The notes: generated from the sequence alone by a model not told the origin. Positions 51,206 through 60,102 are shown, counted from the first letter of the stretch. The stretch is DNA of 64,000 nucleotides from Streptomyces antibioticus (GCF_002019855.1 NZ_CM007717.1:4055636-4119635); one strand, 5' to 3'. A program made the numbers and translations.

Positions 51206-52054
51206 ATGTCCGCGGACGACTGGTACCTCACCGAAGACGTCGACGACTTCCTCGCGCGTGCCGGAGGGTTTCTGCGTTCGCGGCCCGGGGCGCACGTCAT
51301 GCAGCTCACCTGGGCCGAGCGGGTGCGGGTGCGGGGCCTGGCCGCTCTCTTCGGTGTGTCGGGGCGGGGGCGTGAGGTCCACGGCACCTTCTTCCGGCTC
51401 CAAGACCGTGGTCTCGGGCTCTCCCCCCTCACCCCCGAGCAGGCCGACTCCCTCGCCGCCCGGCTGGCCGCCCTGGGGCACGCCGTGCCGTCCGTCAGCG
51501 CGGACGAGCGGACCGCCGTCGCCTTCGCCGAGGCGTGGCGGCGGCACAGCGGGGTCGCGGCGACACCCCGTGACCTGCGGCTCCGTCTGTACCGGCTCGG
51601 CACGCTCACCCCGCCGGAGCCACCACCGGCGGGCCGGGCTCGTGTGCTGGGCGAGCAGGATCTCGACCAAGTCGTCTTCTGGTGCGGCAAGTTCGCGAGA
51701 TCTGTCGGCGAGGACGTCTTCCTCGACGCCGCCACCTGGGCCGGCAGCCGCTTCGCCGACAAGCGCTACACGCTCTGGGAGACCCCGGACGGCACCCCCG
51801 TCTCCGTCGCCGGCGCCAACCCGCTGATCGGCGGCCAGATCCAGGTGGACGTCGTCCACACCCCGGCCCACCTGCGCGGACGCGGCTACGCGGGCGCCGT
51901 CGTGACGGAGGTGAGCCGGGCCGCGCTGGCCGCGGGCGCGCAGGACGTCGTCCTGTTCGCGGACCTCTCCAACCCCACCAGCAACGCCCTCTACCAGCGC
52001 CTCGGCTACCGCACCCTCACCGACTGGGCGGGGTACGACTTCGACGGCGGATGA
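51206..52054 (+). CDS. GNAT acetyltransferase with N-terminal extension
   Basis: The 282-aa protein has an N-terminal alpha/beta region (1-150) of the kind seen in two-domain Streptomyces GNATs and a C-terminal GNAT domain with VDVVHTPAHLRGRGYAGAVV and NALYQRLGYRTL. The ATG at 51206 follows an AGGGGGACCC leader. The acceptor substrate is unknown. Confidence 0.85.
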   Translation: MSADDWYLTEDVDDFLARAGGFLRSRPGAHVMQLTWAERVRVRGLAALFGVSGRGREVHGTFFRLQDRGLGLSPLTPEQADSLAARLAALGHAVPSVSADERTAVAFAEAWRRHSGVAATPRDLRLRLYRLGTLTPPEPPPAGRARVLGEQDLDQVVFWCGKFARSVGEDVFLDAATWAGSRFADKRYTLWETPDGTPVSVAGANPLIGGQIQVDVVHTPAHLRGRGYAGAVVTEVSRAALAAGAQDVVLFADLSNPTSNALYQRLGYRTLTDWAGYDFDGG

Positions 52055-52123
52055 GGTCCCAGGGCCGAAGTGGCGTTCCAGTGCCGAAGTGGGGCTCCCG
52101 GGCCCGGCCGGTAGGGTCCCGGC

Positions 52124-52459
52124 ATGGTCGTCGCCCGTTCCGTCGCTCTGTTCGCAGTCGCCGCTCTCTTCGAGATCGGTGGCGCCTGGCTGGTCTGGCA
52201 GGGCATCCGCGAGCACAGGGGCTGGGTCTGGATCGGGGCCGGAGTCGTCGCGCTGGGGCTCTACGGCGTGGTCGCGACCCTCCAGTCCGACGACAACTTC
52301 GGCCGCATCCTCGCCGCGTACGGCGGGGTCTTCGTCGCCGGGTCCATCGCCTGGGGCATGGTCGCCGACGGCTACCGGCCCGACCGCTGGGACGTCGCCG
52401 GCGCCCTGGTGTGCCTCGCGGGGATGGCCGTCATCATGTACGCGCCGCGCGGGAACTGA
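52124..52459 (+). CDS. UPF0060 (YnfA) small membrane protein
   Basis: The 111-aa protein has four TM segments: VALFAVAALFEIGGAWLVWQ, GWVWIGAGVVALGLYGVV, GRILAAYGGVFVAGSIAWG and AGALVCLAGMAVIMY. The family motifs FEIGGAWLVW and RILAAYGGVFV are conserved. Members resemble small multidrug resistance (SMR) exporters. Monocistronic; it converges with rox. Confidence 0.9.
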   Translation: MVVARSVALFAVAALFEIGGAWLVWQGIREHRGWVWIGAGVVALGLYGVVATLQSDDNFGRILAAYGGVFVAGSIAWGMVADGYRPDRWDVAGALVCLAGMAVIMYAPRGN

Positions 52460-52509
52460 CCAAACGATCAGCGGTCAGCGTTGAGCGGTCCGCGGTGAGC
52501 GGTCCACGA

Positions 52510-53949
52510 TCAGTCGTCGGCCTTGCCGAACCACCTCGGGAGTCGGCCGAGCAGCTCCCGCTGGTCCTCCCCCGCCCACGCCACGTGCCCGTCCGGGCGG
52601 AGCAGGACCGCCGGGACGTCGAGTTCCTCGCTGACGTCCACGACGTGGTCGACCCGGTCCCCCCAGCCCGCCACCGACAACCGGCCGGTCTGGTCGAGCA
52701 GGAGGCCGCGGCCGGTGCGCGTCAGCTCGTAGAGGCGGCCGCGCTTCAGGGTGATGTCCCGCATGCGGCGGCCGAGCAGCTCGTGGCCGTCGCCGAAATC
52801 GTCGCCGAAGTCGTAGCGGACGCCGATGGCGGTGATCTTCTCGATCAGGTGGCGGTTGACGTCCTCGAATTCGACGAGTTCCGACAGCAGCCGGCGCACC
52901 GCCTGCGGGCCGGGGGCGGTGGACATCAGCTCCATCTGCGCGCGGGTGTTGTCCAGCACGGCGGTCGCCACCGGGTGCCGTTCGGCGTGGTAGCTGTCCA
53001 GGAGGTCCGGCGGCGCCCAGCCGGCCACCTCTGCGGCCAGCTTCCAGCCCAGGTTGAACGCGTCCTGGACACCGAGGTTCAGCCCCTGCCCGCCGGTCGG
53101 CGGGTGGATGTGCGCGGCGTCGCCGGCCAGCAGCACCCGGCCGACCCGGTAGCGCTCGGCCTGCCGGGTGGCGTCGCCGAAGCGGGAGAGCCAGCGCGGC
53201 GCGTGCACGCCGAAGTCGGTACCGGCGTACGCCCGGAGCTGCCGCTTGAAGTCGTCCAGGGTCGGCGGGACCGTGCGGTCCTCGGCCACCCCGTCGGCGG
53301 GTACGACGACACGGTAGGCGCCGTCTCCGAGCGGCCCGAGGCCGAACCTCTTCTCGGTCTCGCGCACCCGGGCCACCACGGCGGCCAGCTCCTCCGGTTC
53401 CGTCGTCACCCGCATCTCGCCCAGCAGCGTCTCGACCCGGGCGGGCTCGCCGGGGAAGCCGACGCCGAGCAGCTTGCGCACGGTGCTGCGGCCGCCGTCG
53501 CAGCCGACGAGATGGCGGGCGCGCAGCCGGGTGCCGTCGGCGAGGTCGACGGTCACGCCGTCGTCGTCCTGGCTCAGGCCGACCAGTTCGTGGCCGCGCC
53601 GGATCTCGGCGCCGAGGTCCGTGGCGTGCTCGGCGAGCAGACGGTCGGTGACGGTCTGCGGGATGCCGAGGACGTACGAGTGCGCGGTGTCCAGCCGTTC
53701 GGGCCAGCGGGTGCCGAGGCCGGCGAAGAAGCCGCCGACCCTGTGCTGGGTGCCGTGCGCGAGGAAGCGTTCCAGCAGGCCGCGCTGATCCATCACCTCG
53801 ATGCTGCGCACGTGCAGACCGAGCGCGCGGACGACCGGAGTCGGTTCCGGGTCCCGCTCCAGCACGAGCACCCGTACGCCGTGCAGGCGCAGCTCGGCGG
53901 CGAGCATCAGCCCGGTCGGCCCGGCACCGACCACGATCACGTCTGTCAT
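52510..53949 (-). CDS. rox: Rifampin monooxygenase
   Basis: The 479-aa protein is a class A flavoprotein monooxygenase. It has the FAD fingerprint VIVVGAGPTG (4-13), the CDGGRS segment (150-155) and the GDAAHIHPP motif (276-284), followed by GGQGLNLGVQDAFNLGW. The sequence matches my memory of Streptomyces venezuelae Rox along its length (LHVRSIEVMDQRGLLERF, VRYDFGDDFGDG). Rox hydroxylates the rifamycin naphthyl ring and linearises the drug, giving resistance. A perfect rifamycin-associated element lies 57 nt upstream, so expression should be rifamycin-induced. Confidence 0.93.
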   Translation of the reverse strand: MTDVIVVGAGPTGLMLAAELRLHGVRVLVLERDPEPTPVVRALGLHVRSIEVMDQRGLLERFLAHGTQHRVGGFFAGLGTRWPERLDTAHSYVLGIPQTVTDRLLAEHATDLGAEIRRGHELVGLSQDDDGVTVDLADGTRLRARHLVGCDGGRSTVRKLLGVGFPGEPARVETLLGEMRVTTEPEELAAVVARVRETEKRFGLGPLGDGAYRVVVPADGVAEDRTVPPTLDDFKRQLRAYAGTDFGVHAPRWLSRFGDATRQAERYRVGRVLLAGDAAHIHPPTGGQGLNLGVQDAFNLGWKLAAEVAGWAPPDLLDSYHAERHPVATAVLDNTRAQMELMSTAPGPQAVRRLLSELVEFEDVNRHLIEKITAIGVRYDFGDDFGDGHELLGRRMRDITLKRGRLYELTRTGRGLLLDQTGRLSVAGWGDRVDHVVDVSEELDVPAVLLRPDGHVAWAGEDQRELLGRLPRWFGKADD

Positions 53950-54006
53950 GAGTCCCCCTTGATTTCCGCTGGTCACGGGCTCGGCCGACGATTCTGCGCC
54001 ACGACG

Positions 54007-54026
54007 GGGGCCTTGCCGCAAGCCCC
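54007..54026. promoter_or_regulatory. Rifamycin-associated element (RAE)
   Basis: On the minus strand: GGGGCTTGCGGCAAGGCCCC, the RAE inverted repeat found before rifamycin-inactivation genes (consensus GGGGCTTGCnnCAAGnCCC). It is 57 nt upstream of the rox start. This repeat is reported to be needed for rifamycin-inducible transcription. Confidence 0.9.
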
Positions 54027-54079
54027 CCTGTGCGCTATACGTTGAGAGTGGCGAGGAGTCGGGAACTCCTTGCCTTTCC

Positions 54080-54610
54080 TTATGCCACCGGGTCGCCGGG
54101 GCACTGGGCTTCGCCCTGTCTCCCGATCCACTCGCCCAGCGCCGCGAGGTCCGCGTCCACGAGCCCGAGCCGGTGATCCACGCGGTACAGCAGCGCGGGG
54201 CCGGGGTGACGGTCGGCCACCCAGGCGCGATCGGCACCGCTGATCTCGTCGTCCACCCAGACGAACGGCCGCCCCGCCGCCCACTCGACCAGCGACCGCG
54301 TCTTCCAGTGCAGACCCACGCCGTGGGGCTCGTCCGCGCCCTCGTCGCCCTCGTCGTCGTCCACGTCCGGCCACCGCACCACCGGCAGCGCGGGCAGACC
54401 GAGCCAGGGGGACAGCAGGTCGTTCGCGTCGTCCAGCCATGTGGTCGCCCACACCAGTTCGGCCCCCAGGGCTCGCAGCCGGGGACCGAGAGCCGGGTCG
54501 AGGCGGGGCAGCAGGGGATGCGGCGATGTGCCGTACACGGGGTGGGGGCCGGGGCCGCCGAACGGGATCAGGGTCCCGTCGATGTCCAGGAAGAGGAGAA
54601 CGGAAATCAC
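54080..54610 (-). CDS. HAD-family phosphatase-like protein (RNA-repair HAD type)
   Basis: The 176-aa protein starts at GTG 54610, 8 nt after GGGAAG. It has HAD motif I LLFLDIDGTLIPF, with VWATTWLDDANDLL (motif II region) and FVWVDDEISGADRAWV (motif III/IV). This resembles the HAD domain found in 'Swiss Army Knife' RNA-repair proteins, here stand-alone. It diverges from the quinone reductase at 54726 with the SoxR-type promoter between. Confidence 0.82.
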   Translation of the reverse strand: MISVLLFLDIDGTLIPFGGPGPHPVYGTSPHPLLPRLDPALGPRLRALGAELVWATTWLDDANDLLSPWLGLPALPVVRWPDVDDDEGDEGADEPHGVGLHWKTRSLVEWAAGRPFVWVDDEISGADRAWVADRHPGPALLYRVDHRLGLVDADLAALGEWIGRQGEAQCPGDPVA

Positions 54611-54632
54611 CACCACAGCTTCCCGGCGCGAC

Positions 54633-54663
54633 TTGACCTCAACCTTGATTGAGGTCGGAGACT
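54633..54663 (+). promoter_or_regulatory. SoxR-type promoter/operator, second copy
   Basis: TTGACC (54633-54638), a 19-nt spacer with the dyad CCTCAA-CCTTGA-TTGAGG (54637-54654), then GAGACT (54658-54663). It has the same -35, 19-nt spacer and -10 geometry as 2315-2345 and reads toward 54726. Confidence 0.75.
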
Positions 54664-54725
54664 GCGTACGCGTATCCACAGATAGGCAGTCAGTCAGTCC
54701 GACACGACGCGACGGGGGTATGGGC

Positions 54726-55700
54726 ATGCACGCGGTACAGGTGAAGGCGTTCGGTGGGCCGGAGGTGCTGGGCGCCGTGGAGGTCGGCGAGCCGGTGCCC
54801 GGGGGCGGGGAGGTCGTGGTCGATGTCGCGTACGTCGACACGATCTTCGTGGAGACCCAGATCCGCAGGGGGCTGGCCCGCGCGTACTTCCCCGTCGTGC
54901 CGCCGTACGTTCCCGGCGGCGGGGTCTCCGGTACGGTCGCCGCGGTCGGGGCGGGGGTGGACGCCGGGTGGGTGGGGCGGCGGGTGGTGTGTCTGGTCGA
55001 CGGCAGCTACGCCGAGCGGGTGATCGCGCCGGTGGCCAGGCTGGTGGCAGTGCCCGACGGGTTGGAACTGCGGACCGCGGCCGCCCTGGTCCACGACGGT
55101 GTGACGGCGGCCGGTCTCCTCGAACGCACCGCCGTCTCCCCCGGTGACCGGGTCCTCGTTCTCGGCGCCTCGGGCGGCATGGGCACCCTGCTCGTCCAGT
55201 CGGCCCGGGCCCGGGGCGCGACGGTGGTCGCGGCGGCCCGGGGAGCGGAGAAGCTGGCCCTGGTGGCGGACCTCGGCGCCCACGCGACCGTCGACGTCTC
55301 CGCGCCCGGGTGGGTGGAGCGGGCGCGGGAGGTGCTGGGCGGCGGGGCGGAGGTGGTCCTGGACGGGGTGGGCGGTGAAGTCGGTGCGGCGGCGCTTCCG
55401 TTGACCGTCGGGCTGGGGCGCTTCTCCGCGCACGGGGCGCCCTCAGGGGGCTTCGCGTCCCTCGATGCCGAGGCCGTCGACCGCCTCGGCATCACCGTCT
55501 TCGGTATCGCCGACGTCCAGTTCGGCCCGTCCGACCTGCGCCGGCTGACGGCCCACGCCCTGGCCGAGGCGGCGGCGGGCCGTCTGCGGGTGGTGATCGG
55601 GGCGGTGTTCCCGCTCGCCGAGGCGGAGGCGGCGCATCGGGCGGTGGAGGGGCGGGGGGTCGTAGGGAAGGTGATCTTGGAGGCGTCCGGCGCGCTGTGA
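54726..55700 (+). CDS. NADPH:quinone reductase-like oxidoreductase
   Basis: The 324-aa protein is a zinc-independent medium-chain reductase with PPYVPGGGVSGTV (59-71) and NADPH motif LGASGGMGTLLV (146-157). It is a distant paralogue of the 2403-3377 product, with the same length. Both sit behind SoxR-type promoters, so they form a likely redox-cycling defence pair that two-electron-reduces quinones. The ATG at 54720 is an alternative start. Confidence 0.88.
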   Translation: MHAVQVKAFGGPEVLGAVEVGEPVPGGGEVVVDVAYVDTIFVETQIRRGLARAYFPVVPPYVPGGGVSGTVAAVGAGVDAGWVGRRVVCLVDGSYAERVIAPVARLVAVPDGLELRTAAALVHDGVTAAGLLERTAVSPGDRVLVLGASGGMGTLLVQSARARGATVVAAARGAEKLALVADLGAHATVDVSAPGWVERAREVLGGGAEVVLDGVGGEVGAAALPLTVGLGRFSAHGAPSGGFASLDAEAVDRLGITVFGIADVQFGPSDLRRLTAHALAEAAAGRLRVVIGAVFPLAEAEAAHRAVEGRGVVGKVILEASGAL

Positions 55701-55707
55701 TCGGCCC

Positions 55708-57894
55708 TCAGGCCAGTGCCAGTGCGAGGTACGGGTTGGCCGTCGCGGGGAGTGGCAGGCCCAACGCCGCCGTCGCCGCGGCGAGGGTGGCGGCGTAGGA
55801 GTTCACGGCGCGGCTGACGTTCGGGACGTCCAGGCTGGCCCGGGTGACCAGGCGGTCGAGGTCGATGTACGCGGAGCGGACGATCTCGATGCGCCGGTAG
55901 ACACCCCAGTCCCGCTGCCAGTCCTTGGTGTGCTCGGCGCTCAGCAGACGCTCCCAGCGGCGGACCATCCGTTCCTTGATCTCCGGCCGGGTCGGGGTCA
56001 GATGCACATGCCGGACCAGGTCGTAGAGCGGGTCGCCGACGAGGGCCATCTCCCAGTCGATGATGGTGACGCCCAGACGGTCGTCCCGGCAGACCAGGTT
56101 CCAGGGGTTGAGGTCGCCGTGGAGGAGGACGGGGGGGCGGTCGGTGACCTGGTGGCGGGAGAGGAGCTGGCGCAGGCGGACGTGGTCGGGCAGGCCGAGG
56201 GTCCGGGCCAGTCTCAGGGACTCCACCGGCAGGTCCCGCACCAGGAGGGTGAGCTGTTCCGCCAGCCACTCGTGGAAGCGGCCCGCCCCGGCGGCCGGAT
56301 CCACCGCGCGGTAGTCGACCTCCGTCAGGGCGCAGAGCTGGTCGACCAGTCCGTCCGCTTCGTGCGGGAGAAGTCCGTTGACCGGGTGGCGGGGCGGCTG
56401 ACCTCCCTGCGGTCCCACGTACGTGTGGATGGTGAACCGATCCTTCACATAGCTCTCGCCCAGTGCCAGGACCTTCGGGGCGGCCACCTGGGCCCCGGAC
56501 TCCTGGATGGCACGCAGCACGGCGTGCTCGCTCAGGTAACTGGGCTCGCGCCGCGAGACGTGCGGCAGCTTGCGCCGTACGACGACGGGGCCTGGGCTGC
56601 CCGCCACCCTGACCACGGTGTTCAGGTGCGCGGTGCCCTTGAACACCTGGTCGGCACGGGCGGCACCCTCGGCAAGCAGTGCGTCGCGGACCGCGGCGTC
56701 GGGAAAGGCCGGGTGTTCCGGGAAACGCTGGTCGCGTTTCCAGTCCAGCGCCGCCTCCAGCCAGTCCCGTCCACTTACGTCACCGCGTGAGGCCAGCCAC
56801 CGGAACAGGGCGCTCTCGATCTCCCCGGCCGTCGGCACGCTCCGCAGTCGCAGCGGATCGGCGGCGGCCATCAGCGCCCGGTGCACCTCGGCGGTCGCCT
56901 CGTCCAGCTTCCTCGGGGTGAACGCGTCGCTCAGGGACTGCGCGGCCCGCATCACGTCAGGGAACACCGACTGCGCCCGTTCGAAATCGAGGTAGTGCGG
57001 CAGATCCCGGCGCAGGCCGTTGACCGCCGCAGGACGGATTCTCAGCATGGCCTCGGCCCAGGCGTCGATCACTTCGTCCCACTGGTACTCCGGGTACTGC
57101 ATCCGCACCAGATGCGTGGCGAGGTCGTGCAGAGGGTCGCCGTAGGTCGCCAGCTCCCAGTCGACGCAGATCAGCGGGGGTTCTCCGTCGAAGGACACGA
57201 TCAGGTTGTCCCGGTGGAGATCCGCGTGGAGCAGACTGAACGGCCGTCGGGTCATGGCGGGCACCCGCCCAGCGAAGTCCAACAGGGCTCGCTCGGGCAG
57301 GCCCAGCGCGGTGAACAGCCCACCGAAAGCAGTCCAATTGGGCCGACGGATCTGCTGGTCGGCACTCCTGGCCAGCGCCTTCAGGAAGCTCTGGCTGTCG
57401 GTGTGGTTGGTGGGCCACCCGGTCGGCAGAGGCGGCAGGGCCGACCGGCGCACCAAGGTCATCCGGGCCAGCAGCTCGGCAAGCGCCCTGACGATCAGCG
57501 TGTCGACCGGCTTACCGTTTCCGCAGATGGTGGAGAGCGGTACACCCTCCACATAGCTGTGGATCGCGTACCCCTCGCCCTTCGTCAGGCATCGGGGCAC
57601 ATGCGGCAGAACACCCTGCACGGCGTCGAGGATCTCCGACTCGTCCCGCCAGGTCCTGATCACCACAGGCAGCACGCCGGAACGCGGAAACCGTACCGTC
57701 ACCTCGGTGCCGGCCTCGCCGCCCACGAGGGGCGCAAGGTCCTCGGTGAGGCAGACCACGTAGTTCTGGTTGTGGTGACCCGAATACTCCCGGGACGACT
57801 CCACCGCACGGCGGAACATGTGGGAGACGGCGTCAGGCCGAACGGCGGCGACTCGGTCTCCGGGCAGTTGCCGGGAGACAGGAGGTTCGAGCAC
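55708..57894 (-). CDS. Tandem APH-type kinase protein (two kinase domains)
   Basis: The 728-aa protein holds two aminoglycoside-phosphotransferase-fold domains. The first has catalytic loop LLHADLHRDNLIV and metal Asp in CVDWELATYGDP; the second has LLHGDLNPWNLV and IIDWEMALVGDP. Both keep the catalytic Asp and the DFG-equivalent Asp, so both may be active. A GTG at 57894 with GGAG 6 nt upstream is chosen; an upstream frame to 58008 has no ribosome site and poor codon use. It lies 213 nt downstream of a DevA-like GntR gene, perhaps its regulator. The substrate (small molecule or sugar) is unknown. Confidence 0.78.
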   Translation of the reverse strand: MLEPPVSRQLPGDRVAAVRPDAVSHMFRRAVESSREYSGHHNQNYVVCLTEDLAPLVGGEAGTEVTVRFPRSGVLPVVIRTWRDESEILDAVQGVLPHVPRCLTKGEGYAIHSYVEGVPLSTICGNGKPVDTLIVRALAELLARMTLVRRSALPPLPTGWPTNHTDSQSFLKALARSADQQIRRPNWTAFGGLFTALGLPERALLDFAGRVPAMTRRPFSLLHADLHRDNLIVSFDGEPPLICVDWELATYGDPLHDLATHLVRMQYPEYQWDEVIDAWAEAMLRIRPAAVNGLRRDLPHYLDFERAQSVFPDVMRAAQSLSDAFTPRKLDEATAEVHRALMAAADPLRLRSVPTAGEIESALFRWLASRGDVSGRDWLEAALDWKRDQRFPEHPAFPDAAVRDALLAEGAARADQVFKGTAHLNTVVRVAGSPGPVVVRRKLPHVSRREPSYLSEHAVLRAIQESGAQVAAPKVLALGESYVKDRFTIHTYVGPQGGQPPRHPVNGLLPHEADGLVDQLCALTEVDYRAVDPAAGAGRFHEWLAEQLTLLVRDLPVESLRLARTLGLPDHVRLRQLLSRHQVTDRPPVLLHGDLNPWNLVCRDDRLGVTIIDWEMALVGDPLYDLVRHVHLTPTRPEIKERMVRRWERLLSAEHTKDWQRDWGVYRRIEIVRSAYIDLDRLVTRASLDVPNVSRAVNSYAATLAAATAALGLPLPATANPYLALALA

Positions 57895-58107
57895 GGGCCG
57901 CTCCGGAATGTGACGCTCAGTCGAATGGGTACAGCAATCGTGGAATGCCGGGTGCCGCGCCGCACGACCAGGATGACCGGCGGAGTGAGCACGGGGGTGG
58001 CATGTCACTCAGTCTGCGTCAGGTCGTTCGAAATGGCTGGTTCGCCGTGTCATACGTACGGGCGGAGGCGTTTGTTCGCGCGCGATGCGGGGCATGCTAG
58101 CGCACCA

Positions 58108-58992
58108 TCATGTCGACGGGATTTCCGCGACGCGGTTCCAGACCGAGTTGAACCACCGCTGCCAACTCTCGACGAATAGCGTGTCGGGTGAGTCGGGATC
58201 GGCGTTCCTCACATGCCGGGTGATCGGCGCCCCGAAGCCCAGGACGTCCAAGGCGTTGACCACCCCGCCCGAATCCAGCCTGATCTCCCGTTCGATCACC
58301 TCGTACGGAGCCAGCAGCGCTTGCGTTCCGTTGAGCAGGTAGAGCTTGAAGGTCGGGGTGAGCGGAGCCCAACGGACATCAATGACGACGTCGGTGTCGA
58401 CCTCGGCCAGGGCCGTGCGCAGGTGGCGCACAGACGCCAACGACCTCTCTGAAATCAGACGCAGGCGGTCCGTCAGACGCAGATCCGCAAGATCACCCTT
58501 CACCCTCGGATAGGGCAACGGCAGGTCCTGGGACGGCAGGATCAGACGCAGGACGATACTGTCGGGAGTGATGTCACGGCCGAGAATCCGCTCTGCCTGC
58601 ACCGCGAGATGAGCGGCCAGCGACTCCGCGGTCAACGAGTAGACGTCCAGCGTCACTTCCCGTTGCTCGAAGGCTTCGGCCAGCAGCGGCCCGAGTGTCG
58701 GCCCGCCATGGAGGCGGCCGTCCTTGGTGGACACACGTTGCCTGTGCGGCACGTCGATGACGCGTGATCCGCTGCCCTGCCGAGACTCGATCAAGCCCTC
58801 CCCGACGAGTTCCCGTAGCACCTTCTGAACGGTGTCACGGGAAACATCGAGTTCCGCGGCGAGATCACGCTGGGACGGCAGAAGCGTGCGCAGTGGGTAC
58901 GTCCCATCGGCTATCCGGGCCCGGAGTTCATCGGCGACCCGCTGAAACTCCCGCCCGCCACCCTCGCCACTGCCACTCCGTTGCGCCTCCAC
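58108..58992 (-). CDS. GntR-family regulator, DevA-type paralogue
   Basis: The 294-aa protein has a winged helix at residues about 15-80 (LLPSQRDLAAELDVSRDTVQ, LIESRQGSGSRV). The C-terminal sensor domain is shared with the regulators at 60102 and 61350: LTAESLAAHL, LRLILPSQDLPLPYP, FKLYLLNGTQALLAPY. It differs from them in the recognition helix, so it should bind another operator; a GTCCAATTGGAC palindrome lies in the upstream region. It starts with GTG and lacks a clear ribosome site, so it may be leaderless. The tandem-kinase gene follows on the same strand. Confidence 0.85.
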   Translation of the reverse strand: MEAQRSGSGEGGGREFQRVADELRARIADGTYPLRTLLPSQRDLAAELDVSRDTVQKVLRELVGEGLIESRQGSGSRVIDVPHRQRVSTKDGRLHGGPTLGPLLAEAFEQREVTLDVYSLTAESLAAHLAVQAERILGRDITPDSIVLRLILPSQDLPLPYPRVKGDLADLRLTDRLRLISERSLASVRHLRTALAEVDTDVVIDVRWAPLTPTFKLYLLNGTQALLAPYEVIEREIRLDSGGVVNALDVLGFGAPITRHVRNADPDSPDTLFVESWQRWFNSVWNRVAEIPST

Positions 58993-59108
58993 AATGCGAC
59001 CGTACCGCTCCCGGTCCAGTCACAAACCAAATTCAGTCAGGTTGAGGTGCCAACTGGCCTGCTGCTTAAGGATCAGCCCGCCCGGGGAAATCCACTTTAC
59101 GACAACCA

Positions 59109-59120
59109 GTCCAATTGGAC
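59109..59120. promoter_or_regulatory. Palindrome between GntR gene and small membrane gene
   Basis: GTCCAATTGGAC is a perfect 12-bp dyad, 45 nt upstream of the membrane protein ATG (59166) and 117 nt upstream of the GntR start. A candidate operator of the divergent pair; GntR proteins bind such dyads. Confidence 0.4.
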
Positions 59121-59165
59121 CGAGAGTTGCTCGCTTGACGGAGAGTGGCAGGGAGGTGGAAGGAA

Positions 59166-59348
59166 ATGCTCCTGTTATCGGCACTGCAGGGACTGCTGGA
59201 GATCACCGTGGGCGTGCTCGCGCAGGCGAGACTCGGCACCGTGGGACTGATCCTGCTGTTCGGGGTGGGGGTGGGCCTGCGGGCCAGGCACAACGGCCTG
59301 GCCGTCGGCGCCGCCGTCGTGCTGATGTTCCTGATGACGCAAGCATGA
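59166..59348 (+). CDS. 60-aa two-TM membrane protein
   Basis: The ATG at 59166 follows AAGGAA and GGGAGG. The sequence is almost wholly hydrophobic with a Gly/Arg turn: LLEITVGVLAQARLGTVGLI, VGVGLRARHNGLAVGAAVVL. It resembles the 64-aa product at 61099 (GT-GL-LL--GVG---R/KA---L--VGAV-L). Both lie divergent to a DevA-type GntR gene. Function unknown. It converges with devB, with a 4-nt gap. Confidence 0.7.
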   Translation: MLLLSALQGLLEITVGVLAQARLGTVGLILLFGVGVGLRARHNGLAVGAAVVLMFLMTQA

Positions 59349-59352
59349 CAGC

Positions 59353-60102
59353 TCAGCCTTGACGCCTTATCACCTTCAGGACGACGTCCAGTGAGCCCAC
59401 CACGGCCGTGGCCCCCACGCCCCGCAGCAGCTTCTCCTTGCGCTCGTTGCGCGCGTAGCCGAGGAACGGCACACCGGCCGCGCTGGCGGCCAGGAAGTCG
59501 GAGGGGGTGTCGCCGATCATCAGCGCGTCGCCCGGAGCGGAACCCATGGCGTTCAGGGCCCGCTTCAGGCAGTGCGGGTCGGGCTTGAGGAGGTGGAGGT
59601 CCTGGGTGCGGCCGTAGAGGTGGGGGGCGAAGCACGCCATCAGCCCGCGGCCCTCCAGGTACCTGCTCGCGACCCGGGGCGAGTTGTTCGTGGTGACGGC
59701 CAGCCGCGCGCCCACGGCGGTCCAGGTGCGGATCAGCGGATCGGCGTACGGGGTGGGCCACGCCGAGACCACCGCCCGCAGTTCCTCCTTGGTGAGACGT
59801 TCCTCCAGCTCCGCCACGAGGTCGCTGCCGGGATGTCTGCGGTCGACGGCGCGCAGTACGACATGCGGGTCCAGCGACTCCCGCTCCGGCTCCGTCAGCA
59901 ACCCGTGCAGCCCCCGCCCCTCCAGCCAGTCCACCAGCCGCTCGGCCACCCGCTCCGCCGAATGCCCGGCGAACAGCCGGCAGATCGGGCCGTCGAAGTC
60001 CCAGAGGACGACTCGCGCGCGGGTGATCACTTCTCGCAGGTCCGCCGCCTCGGTGCGGGTGTCGGAGGTCGCCTTTTGAGTCTGCCGCATATCAGAGGTC
60101 AC
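59353..60102 (-). CDS. devB: HAD hydrolase DevB-like
   Basis: The 249-aa protein has HAD motif I VVLWDFDGPIC, motif II AVTTNNSPRVA, Lys in LLKPDPHCL and motif IV MIGDTPSDFLAA, so it is a phosphoglycolate-phosphatase-like hydrolase. Its GTG (60102) overlaps the stop of the GntR gene upstream as TAGTG, so the two are coupled; an ATG at 60090 is an alternative. In S. coelicolor devA (SCO4190) and devB (SCO4191) form such a pair, from memory; devA mutants fail to make aerial hyphae. The substrate is unknown. Confidence 0.82.
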   Translation of the reverse strand: MTSDMRQTQKATSDTRTEAADLREVITRARVVLWDFDGPICRLFAGHSAERVAERLVDWLEGRGLHGLLTEPERESLDPHVVLRAVDRRHPGSDLVAELEERLTKEELRAVVSAWPTPYADPLIRTWTAVGARLAVTTNNSPRVASRYLEGRGLMACFAPHLYGRTQDLHLLKPDPHCLKRALNAMGSAPGDALMIGDTPSDFLAASAAGVPFLGYARNERKEKLLRGVGATAVVGSLDVVLKVIRRQG

